DNA from: Pseudobutyrivibrio ruminis HUN009 | GTDB taxonomy: Bacteria > Bacillota > Clostridia > Lachnospirales > Lachnospiraceae | Assembly (NCBI RefSeq): GCF_000703005.1 | Contig: NZ_JNLH01000001.1 | Location: 1,605,001 to 1,669,000 of the forward strand | Direction of reading: 5' to 3' | DNA length: 64,000 nt | In this document: positions 44,743 to 54,107 of the stretch, one piece after another | Position numbering within the stretch: position 1 is the first letter of the stretch | How the letters are laid out: the number at the start of each line of letters is the position of its first letter | Made by a program: the position numbers and the translations under genes | Notes under the pieces: model-generated | What the model was told of the DNA's origin: nothing | The model's database searches: none | The model's input: only the letters and a program-made list of their open reading frames with translations

Positions 44743-44836
44743 ATGAGCTGGTAGGTATCAAGCTCTTAGATTTCTCAAGCGAAACGTGTTGTTGAGCGGA
44801 GAAATGCTAAGGCTTGTAGACGTAACCAGCGGACTA
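44743..44836 (+). repeat. Structured intercistronic element, copy 3 (type A distal domain)
   Basis: Starts two bases after the ilvD stop with ATGAGCTGGTAGG and ends ACCAGCGGACTA, directly before the TAGGAG site of ilvB. Fold: P1 GCTGGT/ACCAGC (44747-44752/44825-44830), P2a CAAGC/GCTTG, bulged T, P2b CTTAG/CTAAG, a bulged G, P3 ATTTCTC/GAGAAAT, apical region starting AAGCGAAACGTGTT. Confidence 0.88.
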
Positions 44837-44845
44837 GGAGTATAT

Positions 44846-46516
44846 ATGTTATTAAATGGTTCAGAAATAATTATAGAATGTTTAAAGGAACAGGGAGTTG
44901 ATACGGTATTTGGTTATCCAGGCGGTGCCATCCTAAACCTTTATGATGAGCTTTATAAGCATAGTGATGAGATTCATCATGTGCTTACAAGCCATGAGCA
45001 GGGGGCTGCTCACGCTGCAGATGGCTATGCGCGCTCAACTGGCAAGGTTGGTGTGTGCTTCGCTACTAGTGGCCCTGGCGCAACAAATCTTGTGACAGGT
45101 ATTGCTACAGCTCATATGGATTCGGTTCCTATTGTTGCCATCACATGTAATGTAAATGTATCTTTGCTTGGTAAAGATTCTTTCCAGGAGATTGATATCA
45201 CTGGCATTACAATGCCTATCACTAAGCACAATTTTATTGTTAAGGATATCAAGGATTTGGCAGAGACAATCCGCCGTGCATTTACTATTGCAAAGAGCGG
45301 TCGCCCAGGTCCAGTTCTCATTGATGTGCCAAAGGATGTTACAGCTCCAAATAATAAATATGAATACATGCCAATGAAACCAATTCCAGTTGGTCGTGTT
45401 AAAAAGAGCATCACTGAGGATGCCATCAAAGAGGCTGTAAAGCTTATCAAAAAGTCTAAAAAGCCAGTTATCTTTGTTGGTGGTGGAGCAGTTCTTGCTA
45501 ATGCTTCAAAGGAATTAAAGAAGTTTGTAGAGCTTGTTGATGCGCCAGTTTGTGACACTCTAATGGGTAAGGGCGCATTCGATGGCAGAGACGAAAGATA
45601 CACAGGAATGCTTGGTATGCATGGCTGCAAGGCATCAAACCTTAGCGTTTCAGAGTGTGATTTGCTTATTGCAGTGGGCACAAGATTCTCTGATAGAGTT
45701 CTTGGAAATCCAGACAAATTTGCTAGCAATGCAAAGATTCTACAGTTTGATGTAGATCCTGCTGAAATTAATAAAAATATTCTTACTGATCATGCTGTTG
45801 TTGGAGATGTGAAGGAAATTTTATCTAGATTAAATAAAGTTCTTGAGCAGTCAAATCATGAAGCTTGGATGAAGCATGTAAAAGAGCTTTCTGAAAAATA
45901 TCCTCTTACAATTCCAGCAGAAGGCTTGTCAGGTCAGTATATTGTTGCTGAAACTTACAGACAGACAAAGGGCGATGCAATTATCGCAACAGAGGTAGGT
46001 CAACATCAGATGTGGGCTGCACAGTTCTACAAGTTCAAGAAGCCTCATCAGTTGTTGACATCAGGTGGCCTTGGAACAATGGGTTATGGTCTTGGTGCTG
46101 CAATCGGTGCAAAGACAGGAAATCCAGACAAAAAGGTTATCAATATTGCCGGCGATGGTTGTTTCCGCATGAACATGAACGAGGTTGCAACAGCTGTAAG
46201 AGAAAAGCTTCCAATCATCGAAATTGTTATCAACAATCACGTTCTTGGAATGGTTAGACAGTGGCAGACAATTTTCTATGAGAAGCGCTATTCAGCAACA
46301 GTCCTTGATGACGTAGTAGATTACGTTAAGTTAGCTGAGGCTATGGGGGCAACAGGCTACAGAGTTACAACTCAGGAGGAATTCCAAAGTGCCTTGAAGG
46401 AGGCCCTTGTCTCCGAGAAGCCTGTGCTTATTGACTGTATCATTGATTCAGATGACAAGGTATGGCCAATGGTAGCACCAGGAGCACCTATTAACGAGTT
46501 TTTCAAGGAGGATTAG
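44846..46516 (+). CDS. ilvB: Acetolactate synthase large subunit
   Basis: Thiamine-diphosphate enzyme catalysing the first shared step of branched-chain amino-acid synthesis, 556 aa. The catalytic Glu lies in SHEQGAAHAADGYAR; the TPP-magnesium motif GDGCFRMNMNEV is in the C-terminal domain. The start at 44846 follows TAGGAG. An in-frame ATG at 44786 lies inside structured element copy 3 and is rejected. No small subunit (ilvN/ilvH) or ilvC gene follows, although such partners are usual. serC begins 4 bp after its stop. Confidence 0.95.
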   Translation: MLLNGSEIIIECLKEQGVDTVFGYPGGAILNLYDELYKHSDEIHHVLTSHEQGAAHAADGYARSTGKVGVCFATSGPGATNLVTGIATAHMDSVPIVAITCNVNVSLLGKDSFQEIDITGITMPITKHNFIVKDIKDLAETIRRAFTIAKSGRPGPVLIDVPKDVTAPNNKYEYMPMKPIPVGRVKKSITEDAIKEAVKLIKKSKKPVIFVGGGAVLANASKELKKFVELVDAPVCDTLMGKGAFDGRDERYTGMLGMHGCKASNLSVSECDLLIAVGTRFSDRVLGNPDKFASNAKILQFDVDPAEINKNILTDHAVVGDVKEILSRLNKVLEQSNHEAWMKHVKELSEKYPLTIPAEGLSGQYIVAETYRQTKGDAIIATEVGQHQMWAAQFYKFKKPHQLLTSGGLGTMGYGLGAAIGAKTGNPDKKVINIAGDGCFRMNMNEVATAVREKLPIIEIVINNHVLGMVRQWQTIFYEKRYSATVLDDVVDYVKLAEAMGATGYRVTTQEEFQSALKEALVSEKPVLIDCIIDSDDKVWPMVAPGAPINEFFKED

Positions 46517-46520
46517 TGTA

Positions 46521-47603
46521 ATGAGTAGAGTTTATAATTTTAGTGCTGGACCAGCTGTTTTACCAGAGGAGGTTTTGAGAGAAGCCGCTGATGAAATGCT
46601 TGATTATAGGGGATGTGGAATGTCTGTTATGGAGATGAGTCATCGTTCAAAGGTATTCGATGACATCATCAAAGAGGCAGAGGCTGATATCCGAACACTT
46701 ATGAATATACCAGATAACTATAAGGTTCTTTTCCTTCAGGGTGGTGCAAGCCAGCAGTTTGCAGCAATTCCTATGAACCTTATGAAGAATAGAAAGGCTG
46801 GATATATCATCACAGGTCAGTGGGCTAAGAAAGCTTATCAGGAAGCTAAGATTTACGGTGAAGCAGTAGAGCTCGCAAGCTCAGCAGATGAGACATTTAG
46901 CTACATTCCAGATTGCTCGGATTTACCAATCACAGATGATATGGATTACGTATACATCTGCGAAAACAATACAATCTATGGCACAAAATTTAAGACTCTT
47001 CCAAATACAAAGGGGAAGGATTTGGTAGCAGACGTAAGTTCTTGCTTCCTATCAGAGCCAGTAGATGTTAGCAAGTACGCTATTATCTATGGCGGTGTTC
47101 AGAAAAACGTTGGACCTGCAGGTATGGTAATTGTTATCATCCGTGAGGATTTAATCCGTGACGACGTTCTTCCTGGCACACCAACAATGCTTAAGTACAA
47201 AACACAGGCAGACAACGACAGCCTTTACAATACACCACCTTGCTACGATATCTACATCTGCGGAAAGGTGTTTAAGTGGCTTCTTAAGAATGGTGGCCTT
47301 TCAGCCATGAAGGAGCTCAACGAAAAGAAGGCAAAGATTCTTTATGATTACCTTGACTCTTCAAAGCTTTTCAAGGGAACTGTTAGAAAGGAAGATCGTT
47401 CACTTATGAATGTACCTTTCGTTACAGGAAACGAGGAGCTTGATGCGAAGTTTGTAAAGGAAGCAACAGCAGCAGGATTTGTAAACCTTAAGGGACACAG
47501 AACTGTTGGCGGTATGCGCGCTTCTATTTACAACGCTATGCCAATCGAAGGTGTAGAAAAGCTTGTAGAGTTTATGAAGAAGTTTGAGGAGGAGAATGCC
47601 TAA
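46521..47603 (+). CDS. serC: Phosphoserine aminotransferase
   Basis: PLP enzyme of serine synthesis (3-phosphohydroxypyruvate to phosphoserine), 360 aa. It begins RVYNFSAGPAVLPEEVL; the PLP lysine is in YGGVQKNVGPAGM; RTVGGMRASIYNAM near the end is typical. Its stop overlaps the serA start (TAATG), indicating coupled translation. Confidence 0.96.
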   Translation: MSRVYNFSAGPAVLPEEVLREAADEMLDYRGCGMSVMEMSHRSKVFDDIIKEAEADIRTLMNIPDNYKVLFLQGGASQQFAAIPMNLMKNRKAGYIITGQWAKKAYQEAKIYGEAVELASSADETFSYIPDCSDLPITDDMDYVYICENNTIYGTKFKTLPNTKGKDLVADVSSCFLSEPVDVSKYAIIYGGVQKNVGPAGMVIVIIREDLIRDDVLPGTPTMLKYKTQADNDSLYNTPPCYDIYICGKVFKWLLKNGGLSAMKELNEKKAKILYDYLDSSKLFKGTVRKEDRSLMNVPFVTGNEELDAKFVKEATAAGFVNLKGHRTVGGMRASIYNAMPIEGVEKLVEFMKKFEEENA

Positions 47604-48766
47604 TGTTTACTTATAATTGTTTAAATCCAATTTCAGATAAAGGTCTTGTTAACTTCTCAACTGACTACAAGAAGGTTGAAAATATTTCAGAGGCTGATGC
47701 AGCTTTGGTTCGCTCTGCAGCAATGCATGATTTGGAGCTTGGGGATAAGCTTAAATGTATCGCTAGAGCAGGAGCTGGCGTAAACAACATTCCTCTTGAT
47801 AAATGTGCAGAGGAAGGAATCGTTGTTTTTAACACACCAGGTGCAAATGCAAATGGTGTAAAGGAGCTTGTTTTTGCAGGAATGCTTTTAGCTTCACGTG
47901 ATATCGTAGGCGGTATCGATTGGGTTCTTGAAAACAAGGACGACGAGAACATTGGCAAGACTGCAGAGAAGGCAAAGAAGGCTTTTGCAGGAACTGAGAT
48001 TGCAGGAAAGAAGCTTGGTGTTATCGGACTTGGCGCTATCGGCGTTAAGGTTGCCAACGATGCAAATCGCCTTGGTATGGAAGTTTTGGGATATGATCCA
48101 TACATCTCTGTAAATGCAGCTTGGAACCTTTCTAGAAATGTAAAGCATGTTACAAACGTGGAGGATATTTATAAGGAATGTGATTTCATCACAGTTCACG
48201 TGCCTCTTCTTGATTCTACAAAGGGCATGATTAATAAAAAAGCAGTGCAGATGATGAAAAAGGGTGTTGTAATCCTTAACTTCGCTAGAGACCTTCTTGT
48301 TGATGAGACTGCAGTATTAAATGGCATTGAATCAGGCAAGGTTCGTCACTACGTTACAGACTTTGCAAATCCTACTGTCGCTGGAAAGAAGGGTGTTATT
48401 TGTACTCCTCATCTTGGGGCTTCAACAGAGGAAGCAGAGGATAACTGTGCTGTTATGGCAGTTAAAGAAGTAATGGACTATATGGAGAATGGTAACATTA
48501 CTCACTCTGTAAACTATCCAGACTGCGACATGGGAGTTTGTACAGCAGAAAGCCGCGTGGCTATTCTTCACAAGAACAAGGCCGGTCTTATCGCTTCATT
48601 TACAACAATCCTTAGTAAGGACAATGTCAATGTAGAAGATATGACAAACAAGAGCCGTGGGGATTTCGCATACACATTACTTGATATTGGAAGCAAGCTT
48701 ACAGATCAGGTTATTTCAGAAATAGAGAAGGTTGATGGTGTTATAAAAGTTAGGGTGGTAAAATAA
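47603..48766 (+). CDS. serA: D-3-phosphoglycerate dehydrogenase
   Basis: First enzyme of serine synthesis, NAD-dependent, 387 aa, the short form. The NAD motif GLGAIGVKVAND is near residue 140; catalytic-domain segments ILNFARD and TPHLGASTEEAE follow, with the latter carrying the catalytic His. A C-terminal ACT domain (about 315-387) suggests serine feedback. It overlaps serC and the DUF1015 gene by one base each (TAATG twice), a tightly coupled trio. Confidence 0.95.
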   Translation: MFTYNCLNPISDKGLVNFSTDYKKVENISEADAALVRSAAMHDLELGDKLKCIARAGAGVNNIPLDKCAEEGIVVFNTPGANANGVKELVFAGMLLASRDIVGGIDWVLENKDDENIGKTAEKAKKAFAGTEIAGKKLGVIGLGAIGVKVANDANRLGMEVLGYDPYISVNAAWNLSRNVKHVTNVEDIYKECDFITVHVPLLDSTKGMINKKAVQMMKKGVVILNFARDLLVDETAVLNGIESGKVRHYVTDFANPTVAGKKGVICTPHLGASTEEAEDNCAVMAVKEVMDYMENGNITHSVNYPDCDMGVCTAESRVAILHKNKAGLIASFTTILSKDNVNVEDMTNKSRGDFAYTLLDIGSKLTDQVISEIEKVDGVIKVRVVK

Positions 48767-50001
48767 TGGCGCTAATTGTACCTTTTAAGGCAATCAGACC
48801 AAGTAAAGAAGAGGCTGCTACAATAGCAGCCCTTCCTTATGATGTATACAATAGACAAGAGGCATATCAAAAAGTAAAGGAGCAGCCCGGTTCGTTTTTG
48901 GCAATCGATAGGCCAGAGACTCAGTTTGAGCCAGATGTGGACATGTATTCCGACAAGGTTTATAACAAGGCTGCAGAAATGCTTAATGAGTGGATAGCCA
49001 AGGGCAGATTCATTCAGGATGATATGCCTTTTTATTATGTCTACGAACTTACTATGGATGGACGCTCACAAACAGGAATAGTTGCATGCGCATCAATAGA
49101 TGACTATGCAAATGGCATCATTAAAAAGCATGAGAATACTAGGGCAGAAAAGGAACAGGATAGAATTCGCCATGTGGACACCTGTAGTGCTCAGACTGGC
49201 ACTATTTTCCTTGCATACAGGGCAGACTCTACGATTGCCAGTATTGTTGCGAAGGCAAAAAGCCGAAAGCCTGTATATGATTTCGTGGCAGAAGATGGCA
49301 TATCACATCGCTGTTGGGTAATTGATGATATGATGACATGCGCACTGATTGCTACCACATTCGATAAAATGGATTCAATCTATATTGCAGACGGTCATCA
49401 CAGAGCAGCCTCAGCCGTAAAGGTGGGCTTTAAGCGCAGAGAAGAGAATCCTGACTACACAGGAAAGGAAGATTTTAATTTCTTCCTGTCAGTTCTATTT
49501 CCAGACAATGAGCTGAAAATCTATGATTACAACAGAGTAGTCAAGGATTTAAATGGCATGGCTCCAGAAGAGTTCCTTGAGGAACTAGATAATGTAGTAG
49601 ATTTGCTATCTACCTCAGAAAAAGCAATCAGACCAGAGAAAAAAGGGCAGTGGAGCATGTACTTGGATGGCGTCTGGTATTTGTACCAGGTTAGAGAAGA
49701 GCTTCTAACTGACGACCCGGTAGAGGGCCTTGATGTTTCATTGCTACAGAATTTAGTGCTAGAACCACTCCTTGGAATCGATGATCCTAAGACTAGCGAT
49801 AGAATTGATTTCGTAGGAGGCATCAGAGGTCTAGGAGAGTTGGAGCGCAGATGTGCTACAGATTGCAGAGTGGCATTTGCCATGTATCCAACCAGTATCT
49901 CAGAGCTTTTTGATGTGGCAGACGCAGGACTTTTAATGCCACCAAAATCCACTTGGTTTGAACCAAAGCTAAGAAGTGGGTTGTTTATACATAGGATATA
50001 A
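48766..50001 (+). CDS. DUF1015 family protein
   Basis: 411 aa cytosolic protein beginning LIVPFKAIRPSKEEA with PYDVYNRQEAY, hallmarks of DUF1015. Conserved central segments include KHENTRAEKEQDR and YIADGHHRAAS, the latter resembling the ParB/sulfiredoxin-like nucleotide site. Genes of this family are often placed beside serA/serC, so a role in serine or phosphoserine handling, such as a serine kinase-like activity, is plausible but unproven. It ends the amino-acid operon. Confidence 0.85.
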   Translation: MALIVPFKAIRPSKEEAATIAALPYDVYNRQEAYQKVKEQPGSFLAIDRPETQFEPDVDMYSDKVYNKAAEMLNEWIAKGRFIQDDMPFYYVYELTMDGRSQTGIVACASIDDYANGIIKKHENTRAEKEQDRIRHVDTCSAQTGTIFLAYRADSTIASIVAKAKSRKPVYDFVAEDGISHRCWVIDDMMTCALIATTFDKMDSIYIADGHHRAASAVKVGFKRREENPDYTGKEDFNFFLSVLFPDNELKIYDYNRVVKDLNGMAPEEFLEELDNVVDLLSTSEKAIRPEKKGQWSMYLDGVWYLYQVREELLTDDPVEGLDVSLLQNLVLEPLLGIDDPKTSDRIDFVGGIRGLGELERRCATDCRVAFAMYPTSISELFDVADAGLLMPPKSTWFEPKLRSGLFIHRI

Positions 50002-50008
50002 AGGAAAC

Positions 50009-50037
50009 GGGACAGCGTAAGCTGTCCCTAATTTTTT
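50009..50037 (+). terminator. Rho-independent terminator of the leu-ilv-ser operon
   Basis: GGGACAGC and GCTGTCCC form an 8-bp stem with loop GTAA, followed by TAATTTTTT. Confidence 0.95.
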
Positions 50038-50293
50038 CTCAGTAAACGATTCAGTGTTCGTTTTCTACCATTTCATTTACGAAAGTCTATAAAGTTATTT
50101 CGTAACTTTGTTCACAAAATTCTCACGAATTGTATAGCAAATTAATCACGTTCTTGCCAATATTCAGACAATTCTTGCCAGTACACAGATTTATCACACA
50201 ATATATGCTAACTTGAAATTACAAAAAGTTATTTCGTGTAACGTTTTGTAGGAGACATTGTTGATTGGCAAATATTAAGTGAGGAAGAATCAT
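50038..50293 (+). promoter_or_regulatory. Leader and repeat-rich upstream region of the surface operon
   Basis: Gene-free, AT-rich. It holds the perfect inverted repeat AAAGTTA-TTTCG-TAACTTT (50091-50109), a variant AAAGTTATTTCGTGTAACG (50225-50243), and a direct repeat TTCTTGCCA at 50151 and 50172, spaced 21 bp (two DNA turns). I cannot fix a -10/-35 pair with confidence. Repeated motifs suggest binding of a regulator. Confidence 0.5.
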
Positions 50294-53200
50294 ATGAAAA
50301 GAAATCTACCATTATTACTTAATAAGATCATTTCATTAGGTCTTATAGTACCACTGTATTTGGCAATGTCAATAAGTGCATTTGCTGACATAACAGATGC
50401 GCCTTCAGAGGATACTCCTACAGAGGTAGTTGCTTCTGTTCCAGAGAGCAGCCCTGCTCCTGAGGCAAGTGCACCGGCAGAACCAAGTACAACTACAAAT
50501 GAGGCTCCAGCTTCAGAGGTTACACCACCTGCAGCTGGTGAGACTCCATCAGAAGGCACAACCCCATCGGAAGGTACACCCCCAACAGATGGCACAACTC
50601 CTACTGATGGTAATCAGGGAGAATCTGATACAGCCGGAGACCAAACTCCTAAGGATGATTTAAACCAGGATGGTGATGGTTTAGAGGGTGATGGTCTAGA
50701 TGGGGAACTAGACGACGAATTAGAAGATGAGCTTGACGGCGACAAACTAGAAGACGAGGAGCTTGAAGAAGAGGACGCGGAAGAGGAATGCGAGCATGAG
50801 CTAGTTTACACATCCAACGAAGACGGAAGCCACACAGTTACATGTGCTCTTTGTGATATGGAAGAGTACTCAGAAACATGTGAGTATGACGATGACGGCA
50901 TTTGCGTTAAGTGTGGTTACAAGCGCCTTCCAGATCCAGTACTTGTTTATGAAGATGAATATGTAATAGTAACTGTTTCTGGTGCAGTTCCTGAAAATGC
51001 AGATTTAAAGGTTAAGCCTATTACAGAAGAAAATGAAGAAACTAGAGACCTTTATAATCACACAGCTGACAAGATGGAAGAGCTGTTAGCTGATTCAGAA
51101 AATGAAGTATATGGATTCCTGGCATACGATATTTGTTTTACAGACATTGAAACAGGCGAAGAAGTTGAGCCATCTGATAATGTAACTATTTCAATGGAAT
51201 ACAAGAGCGAAATCCTTCCTGTATCTCAGGAAGATGTTGATAACGCTAAAGAGCTCAAGGTTGATGTAGTACATATCAATGATAAAACAGATGAGGTTGA
51301 AAATCTTTCAGAAGCAGGTAGCGCAACAGTATCTACTTCATCAGATACTTCAGTAAAGAGCGCAAGCTTCACTAACGATTGCTTCTCCGTTTATACATTG
51401 CTTTGGAATGGAAATACTAATAGACAAATCGAAGTTACTTTCAACAATGTATTTGTACAAATTACAGATGGTGAAGAAGTTCCAGAATACGAAGAAATTC
51501 AAGAATCAATTAACATGGACGGAAGTACTCCTGAAATTATGATTTCGGATAAGGTTGATGATATTCCTGGATACAAGTTTAGGAGAGCTGACTACAAGGT
51601 AGATGGCATAGGAAAAGACGTTGATGGACTTAAGCTTATAAAGAAAGATAACTCTAACTCATATTACTTACAACTACTAAATGAAGGTGCAGAGGTTGCA
51701 AAAGTTGCTCTAAGTAGTTCAGCAAAAGCAACTGTAAATATTTACTACGAAAAGAACATAAACCTTACAGTACAGAAAATTGCAACAGGTGCTGCTAAAG
51801 AAGATACTACTACAACTTATGAATTTGTAATCAAGAATTCAGAAGATGTTCCAGTAGGCGCAACAAAATATTATGTAGGCGAAGAATTAAGAACCACAGA
51901 CGCTGCATCTGGAATGTTTACATTACTTTCTGGACAAAAGGCTGAATTCATAGATCTTCCAGCAGGAAGCTACTATATCACAGAAACAGGTACATCTTAT
52001 GAAAGTACTTATAAACTAAAGGATTTCACTACAAAGATTCTAGAGGTAAAGAAGAATCAGGCAGACACATTATTAGTTCAATATGAAGCTGCATCGCAGG
52101 ATTCAAGAGTAGTTGAAACAACTGTTGATGATGAGTCTACAAAGAATATTAAGTTTAAAAACTGTTACACAACAGTTACTGGACCAACAGAAATCGTATC
52201 TGCAACAGTGGCAAAGTATATTAGATATCATGCAGAAGATGATAATTATGATCTTACAATCAAGTTTAAAGGTCCAGAACAAAAAATCGTTACCACTATT
52301 GATACTTCGGAAGAACTTGAGCAGGAAGAAAAAACCAAGGTAGATATTGTATTAGTTGTTGATAAATCCAATTCTATGGGATATGCAACAACAGATCCTA
52401 ATTATCCTACTCGTATAAAGTGCGTGGTAGCAGCAGTAGATTCTATGGTAAAGACTATAAAGGATAAAGATGATGTTGATGCCAAATGGAAGGTTATAGA
52501 CTTTGGCCAATATGCAAAGCTGATGACAAGTGATTGGATTGATACAGGCGATGTTGTAGTAACAGAGGCGCTTGGACCAGCAGAAAGTATAGGAGGTGGA
52601 ACAAACTATTGTGCCGGATTAAAGATGGCCAACGAACAGATACCTGGAGCTAGAGTCGATGCAAAGAAGATTGTTATTTTCCTTACAGATGGCTGCCCTA
52701 CATACGGTATAAAAAATGGAAAGCAAATAGGTAAAGGTACAAATTTAACAACAGAAATAGAAACTGCTACATATACTTATGCGAGTCAGCTTGAATGTGA
52801 CTATTTCTACGCTATAGGAATGGGCCTCGGCTACAACTCATATAGTGATGCATCAGGTGGCATCGATGCATTCACACTTTTACAGAATATGAGCGCCAAA
52901 GTAAAAGCTAAAGAAGGAGCGGAGGCATATAATATTTCTCCGGAAAAGGTTGGTTCTATCTTTGATAGCTTGGCTGGAACAATCAGCAGCATTGCAGCAG
53001 GTGGACTTGAAACTAGTACAGAGATGTTTTACTCATCAAATGTAGTAATGACAGATACACTTAGCGAATATGTAGATATAGTTCCAGATAGTACATTCAA
53101 GATTAACGTAACCTTAGACTTACAGGATGTTCAAGATGAGAGTGTAGCAAGTGTGCCAGGTGTTATCAAAGATGGAATTCAGGAATCACCTGCCACATAC

Positions 53201-54070
53201 ACATTACCTGATGGAACAGTTCTAACAGCAAATTACATCGTTAAAAATAATGCTGATGGAACAGTTGTAAGAACAATTAGCATGGTATTCCCACAGGGTT
53301 ATCTGTTAGATGATGGATATGAGTATCAGGTTAAGTTCTACGTACAGCCAAGTGATTTGGCATACGATTACTACTACGAACACAAAGATGATGAGAATCC
53401 TTATCCTCACACAGGCGATGATGAAACAGACCATGGTAACAACAGGCCAATTACATCATCATTATTACCTGGCTTCTATTCAAATGGTGTAGCTAATACA
53501 ACTTATGTAATAAACAACCAGTCAGGTAAGCTTGATTTCCCTAAGCCTGTAGTTCAGGTGCATTTCACAAATGTTTGGGAAATCTACAAGGTAAATCAGA
53601 GCGGTGATTACTTAGATGGAGCACAATTCACACTCGAAGAGCAGGCAGAAGAAGGAACAGTGGCTACATCTTATACAGGAACTAGCCAACAGGTTGAACA
53701 ATTATCAGGTTTGGTTGTTTGGAATGACACTGTAGCAACTGGAAAGATTTACAAGTTGAAAGAGATGCAGGCTCCTACAGGATATGTGACTAGCAATGAT
53801 AATTGGATAATCACAATCTCTGATGAGAATGTACCTACAGTAAGAATTGTTACAGAAAGTGGTAATCCAGAAGGAACAGAGTACTTGGTTGAACCAGTGA
53901 GAGACGGAAAAGTTATTACCTACAGATTTGAGTTCATAAACAAAAAAGCATCAGCTTTACCTTACACAGGTGGAAGCGGCGTATACAAAACTACAGTAAC
54001 CGGAATTGCAATGATGATTTTATCAGCATTCATGTTCTACTTGAACAGAAGAAAAAAAGCAGGTTTTTAA
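50294..54070 (+). CDS. LPXTG-anchored vWA-domain surface adhesin / pilus-tip-like protein
   Basis: Large cell-wall protein of 1258 aa. A signal peptide (about 1-30) is followed by a Pro/Thr/Ser-rich linker and an acidic stretch (DELEDELDGDKLEDEELEEE). A Cys-rich segment with CALC and CVKC comes next, then beta-rich pilin-like modules. A von Willebrand A domain follows at about 685-900 (MIDAS DKSNSMG and FLTDGCPTYG), then a SpaA-type B domain (IYKVNQSGDYLDGAQFTLEE to MQAPTGY). It ends LPYTGGSG, a membrane helix and RRKK: a sortase signal. The start at 50294 has GAGGAAG; the GTG at 50279 has none. First gene of a six-gene operon. Confidence 0.9.
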   Translation: MKRNLPLLLNKIISLGLIVPLYLAMSISAFADITDAPSEDTPTEVVASVPESSPAPEASAPAEPSTTTNEAPASEVTPPAAGETPSEGTTPSEGTPPTDGTTPTDGNQGESDTAGDQTPKDDLNQDGDGLEGDGLDGELDDELEDELDGDKLEDEELEEEDAEEECEHELVYTSNEDGSHTVTCALCDMEEYSETCEYDDDGICVKCGYKRLPDPVLVYEDEYVIVTVSGAVPENADLKVKPITEENEETRDLYNHTADKMEELLADSENEVYGFLAYDICFTDIETGEEVEPSDNVTISMEYKSEILPVSQEDVDNAKELKVDVVHINDKTDEVENLSEAGSATVSTSSDTSVKSASFTNDCFSVYTLLWNGNTNRQIEVTFNNVFVQITDGEEVPEYEEIQESINMDGSTPEIMISDKVDDIPGYKFRRADYKVDGIGKDVDGLKLIKKDNSNSYYLQLLNEGAEVAKVALSSSAKATVNIYYEKNINLTVQKIATGAAKEDTTTTYEFVIKNSEDVPVGATKYYVGEELRTTDAASGMFTLLSGQKAEFIDLPAGSYYITETGTSYESTYKLKDFTTKILEVKKNQADTLLVQYEAASQDSRVVETTVDDESTKNIKFKNCYTTVTGPTEIVSATVAKYIRYHAEDDNYDLTIKFKGPEQKIVTTIDTSEELEQEEKTKVDIVLVVDKSNSMGYATTDPNYPTRIKCVVAAVDSMVKTIKDKDDVDAKWKVIDFGQYAKLMTSDWIDTGDVVVTEALGPAESIGGGTNYCAGLKMANEQIPGARVDAKKIVIFLTDGCPTYGIKNGKQIGKGTNLTTEIETATYTYASQLECDYFYAIGMGLGYNSYSDASGGIDAFTLLQNMSAKVKAKEGAEAYNISPEKVGSIFDSLAGTISSIAAGGLETSTEMFYSSNVVMTDTLSEYVDIVPDSTFKINVTLDLQDVQDESVASVPGVIKDGIQESPATYTLPDGTVLTANYIVKNNADGTVVRTISMVFPQGYLLDDGYEYQVKFYVQPSDLAYDYYYEHKDDENPYPHTGDDETDHGNNRPITSSLLPGFYSNGVANTTYVINNQSGKLDFPKPVVQVHFTNVWEIYKVNQSGDYLDGAQFTLEEQAEEGTVATSYTGTSQQVEQLSGLVVWNDTVATGKIYKLKEMQAPTGYVTSNDNWIITISDENVPTVRIVTESGNPEGTEYLVEPVRDGKVITYRFEFINKKASALPYTGGSGVYKTTVTGIAMMILSAFMFYLNRRKKAGF

Positions 54071-54107
54071 CATGGTAAAGTCATAGTGACTTGGAAGGGA
54101 GTCGCCA

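Noticed and set aside
44743..44836. Copy 3 as an ilvB attenuator or T-box
   Set aside because: No terminator/antiterminator pair, no leader peptide, no T-box core, and the same element precedes unrelated genes.
44786..44845. Upstream ATG extension of ilvB
   Set aside because: It lies inside structured element copy 3; the ATG at 44846 has the ribosome site and the family start.
45112..45729. Antisense frame of 205 codons in ilvB
   Set aside because: ilvB has full family motifs on the other strand; the reverse frame has no start support.
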